A DNA stretch of 64,000 nt from Massilia sp. HP4 (GTDB taxonomy: Bacteria > Pseudomonadota > Gammaproteobacteria > Burkholderiales > Burkholderiaceae_D): positions 62,001-126,000 of the forward strand of contig NZ_STGG01000012.1 in assembly GCF_005222695.1 (NCBI RefSeq). Reading direction: 5' to 3'. A program made the position numbers and the translations under genes. Numbering within the stretch: the stretch's first letter is position 1; every line of letters starts with the position of its first letter. Below are positions 1 through 8,700 of the stretch, one piece after another. The notes below the pieces were generated by a model. The model did no database searches. It saw only the letters and a program-made list of their open reading frames with translations, and had not been told where the DNA came from.

Positions 1-686
1 TCCTCGTAGCGCGCCTCGGCCGCCACGATGCGGTGCAGCGCGATGGTGCGCACGTCTTCATAATCGCCAAACATGCAGGCCAGGTAGACGATGCCGCCGC
101 GCTGGACGATCGCCAGCGGGTGCACCGCCTCGTAGACGGTGGGCTCGCTGGCGTCGCGCTTGCGGTAGTGCAGCGTGAGCTGGCGGTCTTCCATCAGGGC
201 CAGGTACACGGTGCGCTGGCAGTCGTGGTCCAGGCGCGGCGGAATCAAGGGCTGGTGCGGCGGCACGCTGCGCACCTTGCGCAGCCAGGCCTTCGACGGC
301 GCCGGATCGTCGTCGGTCGACAGGGTGCGTGCGGCCGATACGAAATATGGCTGCAGCGCTTCGGCGGTGCTGGGCGGCAGGTGGTGGTGCAGGTGCTGCT
401 CGACGAGGGTCATGGTGAGCGCCTCGGGCACCGTCAGGCCGGGCAGGTCGAAGCGCTGGGCGCCGCGCAGCCAGCTCCACTTGAACGGCTTCTCGGCGTC
501 GTCGCACACCAGCGGGAACACCTCGGACAGGGCATTCAGGTCGCGCTCGACGGTGCGCTTGGTGACCGGGAATTCGAGCGCATCGAGACGCCTGCACAAT
601 TCGCCAGCCTCGATCGACAGCGGCGCGCGCGGCACCAGCTGCAGCATATGCCATTGGCGCAGGAGGGCTTGCTGGTTGCTCGCCAT
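1..686 (-). CDS. WYL-domain transcriptional regulator (3' end truncated by window edge)
   Basis: The reading frame starts at an ATG whose first base is 686 and stays open to the window edge, giving about 228 residues of a protein that is probably 320-340 aa when complete. The N-terminal ~70 residues form a winged-helix DNA-binding domain with the typical KRTVERDLNAL recognition helix. A WYL-type ligand-binding segment begins near residue 170 (TLHYRKRD, then HPLAIVQRGGIVYLAC). Such proteins usually repress or activate neighbouring genes, often in stress or defence loci, sensing ligands or nucleic acid through the WYL fold. The start overlaps the stop of the upstream 137-aa gene by one base, so the two are translationally coupled. 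The targets are unknown. Confidence 0.88.
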   Translation of the reverse strand, partial: MASNQQALLRQWHMLQLVPRAPLSIEAGELCRRLDALEFPVTKRTVERDLNALSEVFPLVCDDAEKPFKWSWLRGAQRFDLPGLTVPEALTMTLVEQHLHHHLPPSTAEALQPYFVSAARTLSTDDDPAPSKAWLRKVRSVPPHQPLIPPRLDHDCQRTVYLALMEDRQLTLHYRKRDASEPTVYEAVHPLAIVQRGGIVYLACMFGDYEDVRTIALHRIVAAEARYE

Positions 687-1099
687 CAGAATTGCTCCGC
701 CTGGCGCTGCCAGTATCCGGGCTCGTCGTGCTCCGCGTTCTCCATCGCCAGCTCGAGCGGCATCGCGTAGAAACGCACGCCGGCATGGCGCATGCTGCCG
801 TCGGGCAGCTCGAGATAGTCGCGCAGCACCTGGTAGGCCGGCAGCGCGTCGTCCCACGGCAGGTCGAGGTAGACCTGGCCGCGCCAGGACGCCATCACCG
901 ACGGATTGGCCAGCGGGCCGCAGGGCCGCCACGGCACGCCGTTGGCGTCCAGCCAGGCCAGCACCTGGGCGCGCATCGGGTCGTGCTCGTGGTGATAGCT
1001 GCGCCGTTCGGCCGCCGCTTGCGGATGGAATTCGAGGTAGAGCGCGGCGCGCCCCTTCTTGCGCGCGATGGCGTCGATGTGTTCGATCAGTGCTGGCAT
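686..1099 (-). CDS. Hypothetical protein, 137 aa, paired with WYL regulator
   Basis: I do not recognise this family. The product is a soluble, acidic protein of 137 residues without signal peptide or membrane segment, rich in Trp and Tyr (SWRGQVYLDLPWDD near the middle). It is the first gene of a two-gene unit with the WYL regulator and overlaps it by one base, so it probably works with that regulator or is controlled by it. Codon use matches the genome (high GC at third positions), which supports real coding. The ribosome-binding site upstream of the ATG is weak (GCGAAAG). Confidence 0.75.
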   Translation of the reverse strand: MPALIEHIDAIARKKGRAALYLEFHPQAAAERRSYHHEHDPMRAQVLAWLDANGVPWRPCGPLANPSVMASWRGQVYLDLPWDDALPAYQVLRDYLELPDGSMRHAGVRFYAMPLELAMENAEHDEPGYWQRQAEQF

Positions 1100-1141
1100 G
1101 GTGGCTTTCGCCGCGCCGACGTGGCGCGTTCAAGATGTGAT

Positions 1142-1154
1142 GTTATCAAATAAC
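1142..1154. promoter_or_regulatory. Palindrome in divergent intergenic region
   Basis: GTTAT-CAA-ATAAC is a perfect 5-bp inverted repeat with a 3-base centre in the AT-rich stretch between the minus-strand 137-aa/WYL unit and the plus-strand cluster. A divergent spacer of 210 bp with one such element is a plausible place for autoregulation by the WYL protein. That is inference; the site is short. Confidence 0.35.
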
Positions 1155-1309
1155 TTACCCGCAGGAAATTAAAGCCTTGGCGGGGCAGACGCAGATTGGC
1201 ATGCGCGCGCGACAGCATGCGTCGCTCCATACCCGCGCTCGGCGCGACACATCCTGTCGCCGGGGTCTCCTATCCTGTGTCCTGTCTTCCACAGCCCGAC
1301 AAGGAATCA

Positions 1310-1846
1310 ATGACCGACCTGCGCTGGTATCTCCCGCTCGAACAGTGCCGCAGCCTCGACGCCATCCGCCGCCAGTGGCATCCCCTTCTCGAGCAGGCCG
1401 CCAGCCTGCCAGGCCAGGACCCGGTCCGCCATCACGATGCGCTGCTGGCCTTCATCGGCATGTCGGCGCTGTCCCCGCACCTCAAGCTGGCCGCGATCCT
1501 GGCCTGCGTCGACAGCCGCGACTTCGACCTGCGCCTGGCCCTCGGTGCGCTCGACGACCAGGTGCGCGCCAGCCGCGCGCCGTGGCCCGGTTCGGTGCAG
1601 GATGCGGTGGCCGGCAACGGCCCGGCGATGCAGGTGGCCAGCCGCCGCGACTGGCTCGGCGCCTTCGTGGTCGGCCGCCTGGCCGGCCTGCGCGACGGCC
1701 TGGCGCAGGCCGGGACCGGGGTCGCGCCGTGGAAGGGCGAATTCCGCAAGCGCTACGCCGAGATGGCGCAGCGGCGCGGCCTGGCCGACGCCGGCCTGCC
1801 GGCGCGGCCCCTGGGCGCCGCGCCGCGACTCACCCGCATCAAGTAG
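1310..1846 (+). CDS. Hypothetical protein, 178 aa, first gene of AAA/nuclease cluster
   Basis: The start is the ATG at 1310, preceded by AAGGA at 1301-1305; an in-frame ATG at 1196 has no such site. I do not recognise the family. It is soluble and mostly helical by composition, with an Ala/Leu-rich middle (LSPHLKLAAILACVDSRDFDLRLALGALDD) and a basic C-terminus. It lies 67 bp upstream of the tandem-AAA ATPase on the same strand, so it may be a subunit or adaptor of that machine (inference). Confidence 0.75.
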   Translation: MTDLRWYLPLEQCRSLDAIRRQWHPLLEQAASLPGQDPVRHHDALLAFIGMSALSPHLKLAAILACVDSRDFDLRLALGALDDQVRASRAPWPGSVQDAVAGNGPAMQVASRRDWLGAFVVGRLAGLRDGLAQAGTGVAPWKGEFRKRYAEMAQRRGLADAGLPARPLGAAPRLTRIK

Positions 1847-1913
1847 CCACAGCGACACATACTGTCGCAAACCTGCCGCACAATGACGTCATCCCATCAC
1901 CAGGAGAGCCAAT

Positions 1914-4007
1914 TTGACCGTACGCCGCCGCCGTATCCGCCCCGTCCCCCAGGAACTCGCCCCGGCCGCCAGCCTGTGGGTCCTGCGCATCATGATGCCG
2001 CTCGGCGGCCACCGCGACCTGGTCGGGTCGATGTGCTTCTCCAACGACCACCTGGCGCGCGCGCTGGGACTGGGCGACTGGATCGACGACGACGAACGCG
2101 GCTTCGACGCGGCGCTGGTGCGCGCGCGCCTGCGTGAACTGCATCGCGAGGCAGAACGCAACGCCGAGCGCAAGGTGCCCGCGATCCTGCACGCCAACGT
2201 GGCGCGCCTGGCGGCCCTGGTCGGGATGTCCGCCACCGAATGCCGCATCCTTGAATTCGCCACCATGCTGCACCACGAGCGCATCCTCGACGACGCCGCC
2301 GAGACGCTGGGCAACCTGTCGGCCGCGAAGATCGTCGACGTGTTGTCCACGCTGCTCGAGCTGCCACCCGACGAGGTGCGCGCCGCGCTGGCCGCCGGCG
2401 GCGTGCTGGCGCGCTCGGGCCTGCTCACCGTCGACCGCGCCATCAGCGGTTCGCTGCGCAGCAAGCTCGACCTGCTGTCGAACCGCTTCGCCGACTCGGT
2501 GGTCGGCCTCGACGCCGATCCGATCTCGCTGCTGCGCGACACGGTGGCGCCGAGCGCCCCGGCGCGCCTGACGCTGGACGACTTCCCCCACCTGGAACAG
2601 GAACTGGCCATCCTGCGCCCCTATCTGGCGCGCACCGTGGCCCGGGATGGCGTGCACCAGGGCGTAAACGTGTTCGTCTACGGCGCGCCCGGCACGGGAA
2701 AAAGCGAGCTGGCGCGCGCCCTGGCGGCGGAGCTGGGCTGCGAGCTGTTCGAAGTGGCCAGCGAAGACGAGGACGGCGACCCGGTCGGCGGCGAACGCCG
2801 GCTGCGCGCCTACCGCGCCGCCCAGAGCTTCTTCGACCGCCGCCGCGCGCTGCTGCTGTTCGACGAGGTCGAGGACGTGTTCGCCGACGACGGCATGTTC
2901 GGGCAGCGCAGCACCGCCCAGCGGCGCAAGGCATGGATCAACCGCACGCTGGAACAGAACCAGGTGCCGACCCTGTGGCTGTCGAATTCGATCGACGGCA
3001 TCGACCCGGCCTTCCTGCGCCGTTTCGACGTGCTGGTCGAGGTCCAGGTGCCGCCGCGCGCGCAGCGCGAACGCATCCTGCAGGCCGCCTGCGGCGACCT
3101 GGTCGATCCCCCGACCCTGGCGCGCATGGCGCAGGTCGAGACGCTGGCCCCGGCCGTGGTCGACCGCGTGGCCTCGGTGGTGCGCACGATCCGCGACCAG
3201 TTCGACGAGCGCGGCGCCGCGCGCGCCGTCGCCTGGCTCGCCAACCGCTCGCTCGAGGCGCAGGGCCATGCGGGCCTGGATGCCGGCGCCGCCAGCCGGC
3301 TGCCGCCCGACTACCATCCGGCCATCCTGAACGCCGACACCGAGCCGGCGGCGCTGCTGCCCGGCCTGCAGCATGCGCGTTCGGGCCGCATCTGCCTGTA
3401 CGGTCCGCCCGGCACCGGCAAGAGCGCCTTCGGTCGCTGGCTGTCCGAGCAGCTCGAGATGCCGCTGATGCTGCGCAGCGCCTCGGAGCTGATGTCGAAA
3501 TACGTCGGCGAGAGCGAAAAGGCGATCGCCCATGCCTTCCGCCAGGCCGAACGCGAAGGCGCGCTCCTGATGATCGACGAAGTCGACAGCTTCCTGCGCG
3601 ACCGCGAAGGCGCGCGCGCCTCGTGGGAGGTCACGCGCGTCAACGAGATGCTGACCCGGATGGAAGCCTTCGGCGGCGTGTTCATCGCCTCGACCAACCT
3701 GATGGACGGCATCGACCCGGCCGCGCTGCGCCGCTTCGACCTCAAGCTGCGCTTCGGCTACCTGCGCCCCGAACAGGCGCTCTTGATGCTGGAACGCCAG
3801 TGCGCCACCCTCGGCCTGGCGCCGCCCGGCGCCTGCGACACCGAGCGCCTGCGCGGCTTGCCGCAGCTGACCCCGGGCGACTTCGCCGCCCTGGCGCGGC
3901 GCCACCGCTTCGCTCCCTTTGCCGGCTGCGCGCAACTGGTGGCGGCGCTCGAGCAGGAATGCGCGCTTAAACGCGGCCGCCAGGCATCGATCGGCTTCCT
4001 GGCCTGA
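1914..4007 (+). CDS. Tandem-AAA ATPase, 697 aa
   Basis: Translation probably starts at TTG 1914, with AGGAG at 1902-1906. The first ~220 residues are a helical N-domain of unknown role. Two AAA modules follow. Module 1 has Walker A GAPGTGKS at 257-264, Walker B LLLFDEVED near 313-321 and an RRFD arginine motif near 369. Module 2 has GPPGTGKS at 497-504, a pore-loop-like KYVGESE at 529-535, LLMIDEVDS at 551-559 and RRFD near 607. Both modules keep the residues needed to bind and hydrolyse ATP, as in Cdc48/FtsH-type remodelers, but the protein is not a known named family to me. Neighbours suggest work on nucleoprotein together with the downstream nuclease, 38 bp away. Confidence 0.88.
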   Translation: MTVRRRRIRPVPQELAPAASLWVLRIMMPLGGHRDLVGSMCFSNDHLARALGLGDWIDDDERGFDAALVRARLRELHREAERNAERKVPAILHANVARLAALVGMSATECRILEFATMLHHERILDDAAETLGNLSAAKIVDVLSTLLELPPDEVRAALAAGGVLARSGLLTVDRAISGSLRSKLDLLSNRFADSVVGLDADPISLLRDTVAPSAPARLTLDDFPHLEQELAILRPYLARTVARDGVHQGVNVFVYGAPGTGKSELARALAAELGCELFEVASEDEDGDPVGGERRLRAYRAAQSFFDRRRALLLFDEVEDVFADDGMFGQRSTAQRRKAWINRTLEQNQVPTLWLSNSIDGIDPAFLRRFDVLVEVQVPPRAQRERILQAACGDLVDPPTLARMAQVETLAPAVVDRVASVVRTIRDQFDERGAARAVAWLANRSLEAQGHAGLDAGAASRLPPDYHPAILNADTEPAALLPGLQHARSGRICLYGPPGTGKSAFGRWLSEQLEMPLMLRSASELMSKYVGESEKAIAHAFRQAEREGALLMIDEVDSFLRDREGARASWEVTRVNEMLTRMEAFGGVFIASTNLMDGIDPAALRRFDLKLRFGYLRPEQALLMLERQCATLGLAPPGACDTERLRGLPQLTPGDFAALARRHRFAPFAGCAQLVAALEQECALKRGRQASIGFLA

Positions 4008-4045
4008 ACCTGCGATGCCATAATCACCGTTCTGAAGGAGAACCG

Positions 4046-5530
4046 ATGCGACGTTTTTCGAAATCCAGGCTGATGGCCTATCGCCAGTGCGAACGCCGCC
4101 TGTGGCTCGAGCTGCACCGCCCCGAGCTGCGCGCGGACGGTGCGGCGAGCATGGCCGCCTTCGCCGCCGGCCACCAGGTCGGCGACCTGGCGCGCAGCCT
4201 GTACGACCCGCACGGCACCGGCGCCCTGCTCGATCCGCAGACCGAAGGCCATGAAACGGCGCTGGCGCGCAGCCTGGCGCTGCTCGATTCCGGCCGCCCG
4301 ATCTTCGAGGCCGGCTTCGCCGCCGGCGGCGCCATGGCCTTCGCCGACGTCCTGCTGCCCGTACCGGGCCAGGGACCGCGCCGCTGGCGCATGGTCGAGG
4401 TCAAGTCCTCGACCTCGGTCAAGGACTACCACCGCGACGACGCCGCGATCCAGGCCCGGGTGGCGCTGGACGCCGGCGTGGCCCTGGACGGCATCGCGCT
4501 GGCCCATATCGACAGCAGCTGGGTCTATCCGGGCGGCGGCGACTACCGCGGCCTGCTGGTCGAACAAGACCTGACCGACGAAGCCTTTGGTCGCGCTGAT
4601 GAAGTCGCGGCCTGGGTGGCCGGCGCGCGCGCCGTGGCCGCATCCAGCGACGAACCCGACGTCAAGCCCGGCAAGCACTGCGCAAGTCCCTACGACTGCG
4701 GCTTTGCCGCCCACTGCGCCAGCGGCATGCCGCAGGCCGAGTATCCGGTGGCCTGGCTGCCGCAGCTCCGCAGCAAGGAGGTCAAACAGCTCGTGGACGA
4801 TGGCGCCCTCGATATGCGCGACATGCCGGATGCGCTGCTGAACGACAAGCAGCTGCGCGTGAAGCAGCACACCCTGTCGGGTCAGATCTATTTCAATGCC
4901 GCGGGCGCTGCCGCCGACCTGGCGCCGCATCCGCTGCCGGGGTATTTCCTCGACTTCGAGACCATCGCCTTCGCGGTGCCGATCTGGCCAGGCACGCGGC
5001 CGTTCCAGATGATCCCGTTCCAGTTCAGCGTGCACCGGCTGGACCGCGAGGGCGAGATCGAACACGCCGCCTTCCTCGACCTCTCGGGGGCCGATCCATC
5101 GCACGCCTTCGCCACCGCGTTGATCGATGCCTGCGGCGCGCACGGCCCGGTCTTCGTGTACAACGCCGGTTTCGAGAAGTCGCGCATCGCCGAGCTGGCC
5201 GAGCGCTTCCCGCGCCTGGCCGATGCGCTGCTGGCGATCAATGCGCGCGTGGTCGACCTGCTGCCGGTGGCGCGCGAGCGCTATTATCACCCGTCGCAAG
5301 AAGGCAGCTGGAGCATCAAGAAAGTGCTGCCGGCGGTCGCGCCCGACCTGCGCTACGACGACCTCGAGGGTGTGCAGGACGGCGGGGCCGCGATGCAGGC
5401 CTTCCTGGAAGCGATCGCGGCCGGCACGGCGCCGGCGCGCAAGCGCGAGATCGAGACGCAGTTGTTGAGCTACTGCCAGCTCGATACGCTGGCCATGGTG
5501 CGGCTGTGGCGCTACTTCAGCGGAACATAG
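4046..5530 (+). CDS. DUF2779-type dual nuclease: Cas4-like PD-(D/E)XK plus DEDD exonuclease fold
   Basis: The N-terminal half resembles Cas4/RecB-family nucleases. It has an SRLMAYRQCERRLW entry motif with Cys15, Asp101 and E118-V-K120 of a PD-(D/E)XK site, and a Cys triad (C212, C218, C224) that with Cys15 would hold a 4Fe-4S cluster. The C-terminal half starts FLDFET (D303, E305) and continues with VYNAGFE and YCQLDTLAMV (D480), the layout of a DnaQ/RNase H-like DEDD exonuclease. This is the arrangement of DUF2779 proteins, whose function is not established. A good AAGGAG precedes the ATG. It sits 38 bp after the tandem-AAA gene and is probably co-transcribed, which hints at DNA repair or defence. 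Confidence 0.87.
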   Translation: MRRFSKSRLMAYRQCERRLWLELHRPELRADGAASMAAFAAGHQVGDLARSLYDPHGTGALLDPQTEGHETALARSLALLDSGRPIFEAGFAAGGAMAFADVLLPVPGQGPRRWRMVEVKSSTSVKDYHRDDAAIQARVALDAGVALDGIALAHIDSSWVYPGGGDYRGLLVEQDLTDEAFGRADEVAAWVAGARAVAASSDEPDVKPGKHCASPYDCGFAAHCASGMPQAEYPVAWLPQLRSKEVKQLVDDGALDMRDMPDALLNDKQLRVKQHTLSGQIYFNAAGAAADLAPHPLPGYFLDFETIAFAVPIWPGTRPFQMIPFQFSVHRLDREGEIEHAAFLDLSGADPSHAFATALIDACGAHGPVFVYNAGFEKSRIAELAERFPRLADALLAINARVVDLLPVARERYYHPSQEGSWSIKKVLPAVAPDLRYDDLEGVQDGGAAMQAFLEAIAAGTAPARKREIETQLLSYCQLDTLAMVRLWRYFSGT

Positions 5531-5531
5531 C

Positions 5532-5731
5532 TCAGAAGTGGTATTCGGCGCGGATCATCGGCGTGCTGGCGCGCTGGCCGCGCCCGCCGGTGGTCGCGCG
5601 CGTATTGCCGAACTTGTTGTTCCAGAACTGGTACGCGAGGCCGACGCGCAAGCGCTTCTTCTTCTGGCCGAAGCGATAACCGACGTCGTACATCAGCTGC
5701 ATGTCGATATTGGTCTCGGCACCGGTGGGGT
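5532..5731 (-). pseudogene. C-terminal remnant of an outer-membrane beta-barrel protein (Tsx/outer-envelope type)
   Basis: About 65 codons directly downstream of the glucan-synthase stop encode a typical last stretch of an outer-membrane barrel: ETNIDMQLMYDVGYRFG, a KKKRLRVGLAYQFW strand, NKFGN, and a terminal strand ending in RAEYHF with the C-terminal Phe needed by the BAM machinery. There is no start codon or signal peptide in this frame. The frame runs back into the 3' end of the glucan-synthase gene, where it no longer looks like a barrel. I read it as the tail of a gene whose 5' part was deleted. Resemblance to the nucleoside-channel (Tsx-like) family is from memory and moderate. Confidence 0.6.
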
Positions 5732-5739
5732 GACGACGT

Positions 5740-8700
5740 TCATGATTCTGTATCCTCTGCGTCGGGCGCGGCCGGCAGGGGCTCCGGCCCAGCCGAAAGG
5801 CGCAATTCCACCTTGTGGTCACGCCGGTCGTCCTGCAGTGCGAGGCTCCAGTCCGGACAGGGCTGGCCATCCAGCAGCATGATCTCTGGCCCGTCCGTGA
5901 CCCGTACCGCGATCTCGTAGACCGCGCTGCGGTAGCGGTAGCGCAGGTCGACACCTTCCCAGCCCGGCGCCAGGCGCGGCCGCAGGTGCAGGCTATCCTC
6001 ATGGCGCTCCACGCCCAGCAGCGCTTCGACCAGCAGCAGCCAGGTCCATGCTGCCGATGACGTGGTCCAGCCGCCGATGGCGCGCCCAGGATGCGGATCG
6101 ACCGTGCGCAGGCCGCCACTCATCAGGTAGGGCGGGCCGTTGCCGCGCGCCGCCGGATCGAGCATCCGCGCCAGTTGCCAGGCGTGCTCGCCGTCGCCCA
6201 GCCGTGCAAGACCGGCCGCGGCCCAGGCCGTGGCGCGGTGGTCCTGGCCGGGACTCGACACCACGCGTTCGCTCCACGCTCCGTCCACCGGCGGATCGCA
6301 GCGCGGCACGGCGCCGTCGCTCGCCAGGCGCCGGGTCACCGCGCGCAGCGCCTGTTCGCCCTGCCGGGCGCCGGCTTCCAGCGCCCAACACTGGGTCGAC
6401 AACTCGGCGCGGCAGGCAGGGTTGGCGATCGAGCCGAGCGCGGTGCTGCTGTCCAGCCAGGTCCAGCGATACCAGTCGCCGTCCCAGCCATGTTCCTCGC
6501 ACTGCGCGCGTAGCGCCAGCGCGGCGCCGCGGCAGGTGGTGGCGAAGCCGAAGTCGCCGCGCCGTTCGGCCACCTCGGCGAAGCGCTGCAGCACCGTCGC
6601 CATGAAGAAGCCCAGGCGAACGCTCTCGACGCGCCCGGCGACGCCCTCTTCGTGCAGGCGCGCCGCTGCCGGCGGCAGGCCGCGCGGTCCGAAGCGCAGG
6701 CACCCGCGCAGGCCGTGCACGCAATACTGGTACAGGTCGTCGCGCTCTGTCGGGCGCACAGCCAGCAGCGCATGGTCTCCCGTCACCGCGAGGTAGCGCG
6801 TCAGCGCATAGGGCAGCCACAGGAAGTCCTCGACCGCGGAACCGGTCGTGAATTCGTGCGCGGCGCGCAGCAGGCCATCGCGCAGCAGTGCGGGCCGTGC
6901 GTGCACGCAGGCCAGGGCCGACTGCAGGCGCGTGGCGGTATCGCGCTCGCCCATCATGGCCGCGATGGCCTGGTACGGCAGCCAGCAGTTGACACGCAGG
7001 TCGAGCGCGGGATCGGGCGTGCGCACGGTGAGCGCGCCCAGCGTCATGTCCCACCAGTCGCACAGGCGCTGCCACGCGGCGGCGGCAGGCTGCGCTCCGC
7101 CATGGCGCTGCACGACGGCGCTGGCGTCCAGCGCGCCCGGGCCAGCCACGCCCAGCATGAACACCAGTTCGCAGCTGGCCCCCGGCTCCAGGACGACCGC
7201 CACCTGCAGCGCGGCGCAGGGATCGAATCCCGCGCCGGCGATGTCGGACAGGCTGCTGCGCTCCAGCGCCGCCGGGCGCGCGATGGTCCCCAGCGGGCCG
7301 ATGAATTCCTGGCGGTCGCAGGTCGCGACGGCCTGCTCGGCGTCGACGTGGAAGAACGCGACCTGGTCCTGGAATCCCGCGCCGAAGGCGTTGCGGGCGA
7401 ACAGCGCGCCGCTGGCGAGATCGCGGCCGGTCACCACCTGCAGGCCGGGTGGCGCTTGCCGGTCGTCCAGAAGCCACTCCACGTAGCCGGTCGCGCTCAG
7501 GCGGCGCGGCGCATCGCTGTCGTTGCGAAGGCGCAGGACGCTGTACTTGAGCGGCGCGTCCTGGGCCACGAAGCAGCGCAATTCGGAATGGACGCCGTGG
7601 GCGCGGTGTTCGAACACGCTGTAGCCGATGCCGTGGCGCGTCGTGTACTGCTCGGGCGACGGCGCCGGCCACGGCGTCGGCGACCACACGGCGCCGCTGT
7701 CCTCGTCGCGCAGGTAGAAAGCTTCGCCGCCCTGTGGCGCGATCGACTCCTCGTCGCCGGCCGTCAGGCGGGTGGTTCGCTGGCCGCTCCAGCTGACCGC
7801 ATGGCCGCGCTCCGAGACGATGCTGCCGAAGGTCTCGTTGGCCAGCAGGTTGATCCAGGGCGCGGCAGGCGCCGCGTGTCCGGGCCCGCTGCGCACCACA
7901 TATTCGCGGCCGTCCGGCGTGAAGCCGTCGCTGCCATCATCAAGCGCAGGAGGCTCGGCGGTCCACGCCGGCGTGGCGGGCACGAGCCGTGGCGCCGGCG
8001 CGCTGCTCGCGCGTTCGGCGCGGCGCAGCTGGTCGGCCAGGTCGCCGCGCTCGCTCGACAGCAGCACGCCCGCGACGGCGCGCAGCAGGATGCGGTCTTC
8101 GCGCGGCACTTCTTCTTTCAGGTGCAGGTGCAGGCCGCCCGGCTGGTCGAAACTGTCCGGATCGACCAGCGGCACGGCCAGGTGCATCAGCGCCTCGCGC
8201 GCCGCGCGGCTGTCGCACAGCACCAGCAGGTCGACCGCCAGGCCGTGCTTGCGCCAATAGCCGTGCGCCTGCAGCAGCTGGCGCGCCAGGCCCGTGCTTG
8301 GCCCGTCGCCCAGCTGGAACAGCAGCACCGGCAAGTCGCCCCCGATGCCATAAGGCTGCAAATCGGCCCGCCCGCGCAGATTGCGCGCGATGACGGCGGG
8401 AACGGCGCGCAGCGCCGGCAGCGGCTGCAGCAGGCAGCCGGCCAGGCGGTTGATCGACTGGGCGTCGGCCTCGCCAAGTTCGCCGCGGCGCAGCTCGGCC
8501 TGGGCCAGGGTCCAGGCGGCTTCGATCGCGTGGTCGACCGCGTGGCCCGCGCTGTAGCGCGCCGCCAGCTCGCGCGCCAGCGCGCGGCCGGAGGCTGCCC
8601 CCAGCACCAGGTCGACCGTGATCTCCTGCCCCGGCGTGAGGGTCACCGTGCGGCGCAGGGCGAGCAGCGCTTCGTCCGGCTCCGATTCCAGGCCGGGCAG

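Noticed and set aside
33..770. Plus-strand frame opposite the truncated WYL gene
   Set aside because: The minus strand carries a clear HTH and WYL sequence up to the window edge.
1839..3935. Minus-strand open frame of 698 codons opposite the tandem-AAA gene
   Set aside because: The plus strand has two complete AAA modules; the opposite frame is compositionally abnormal.
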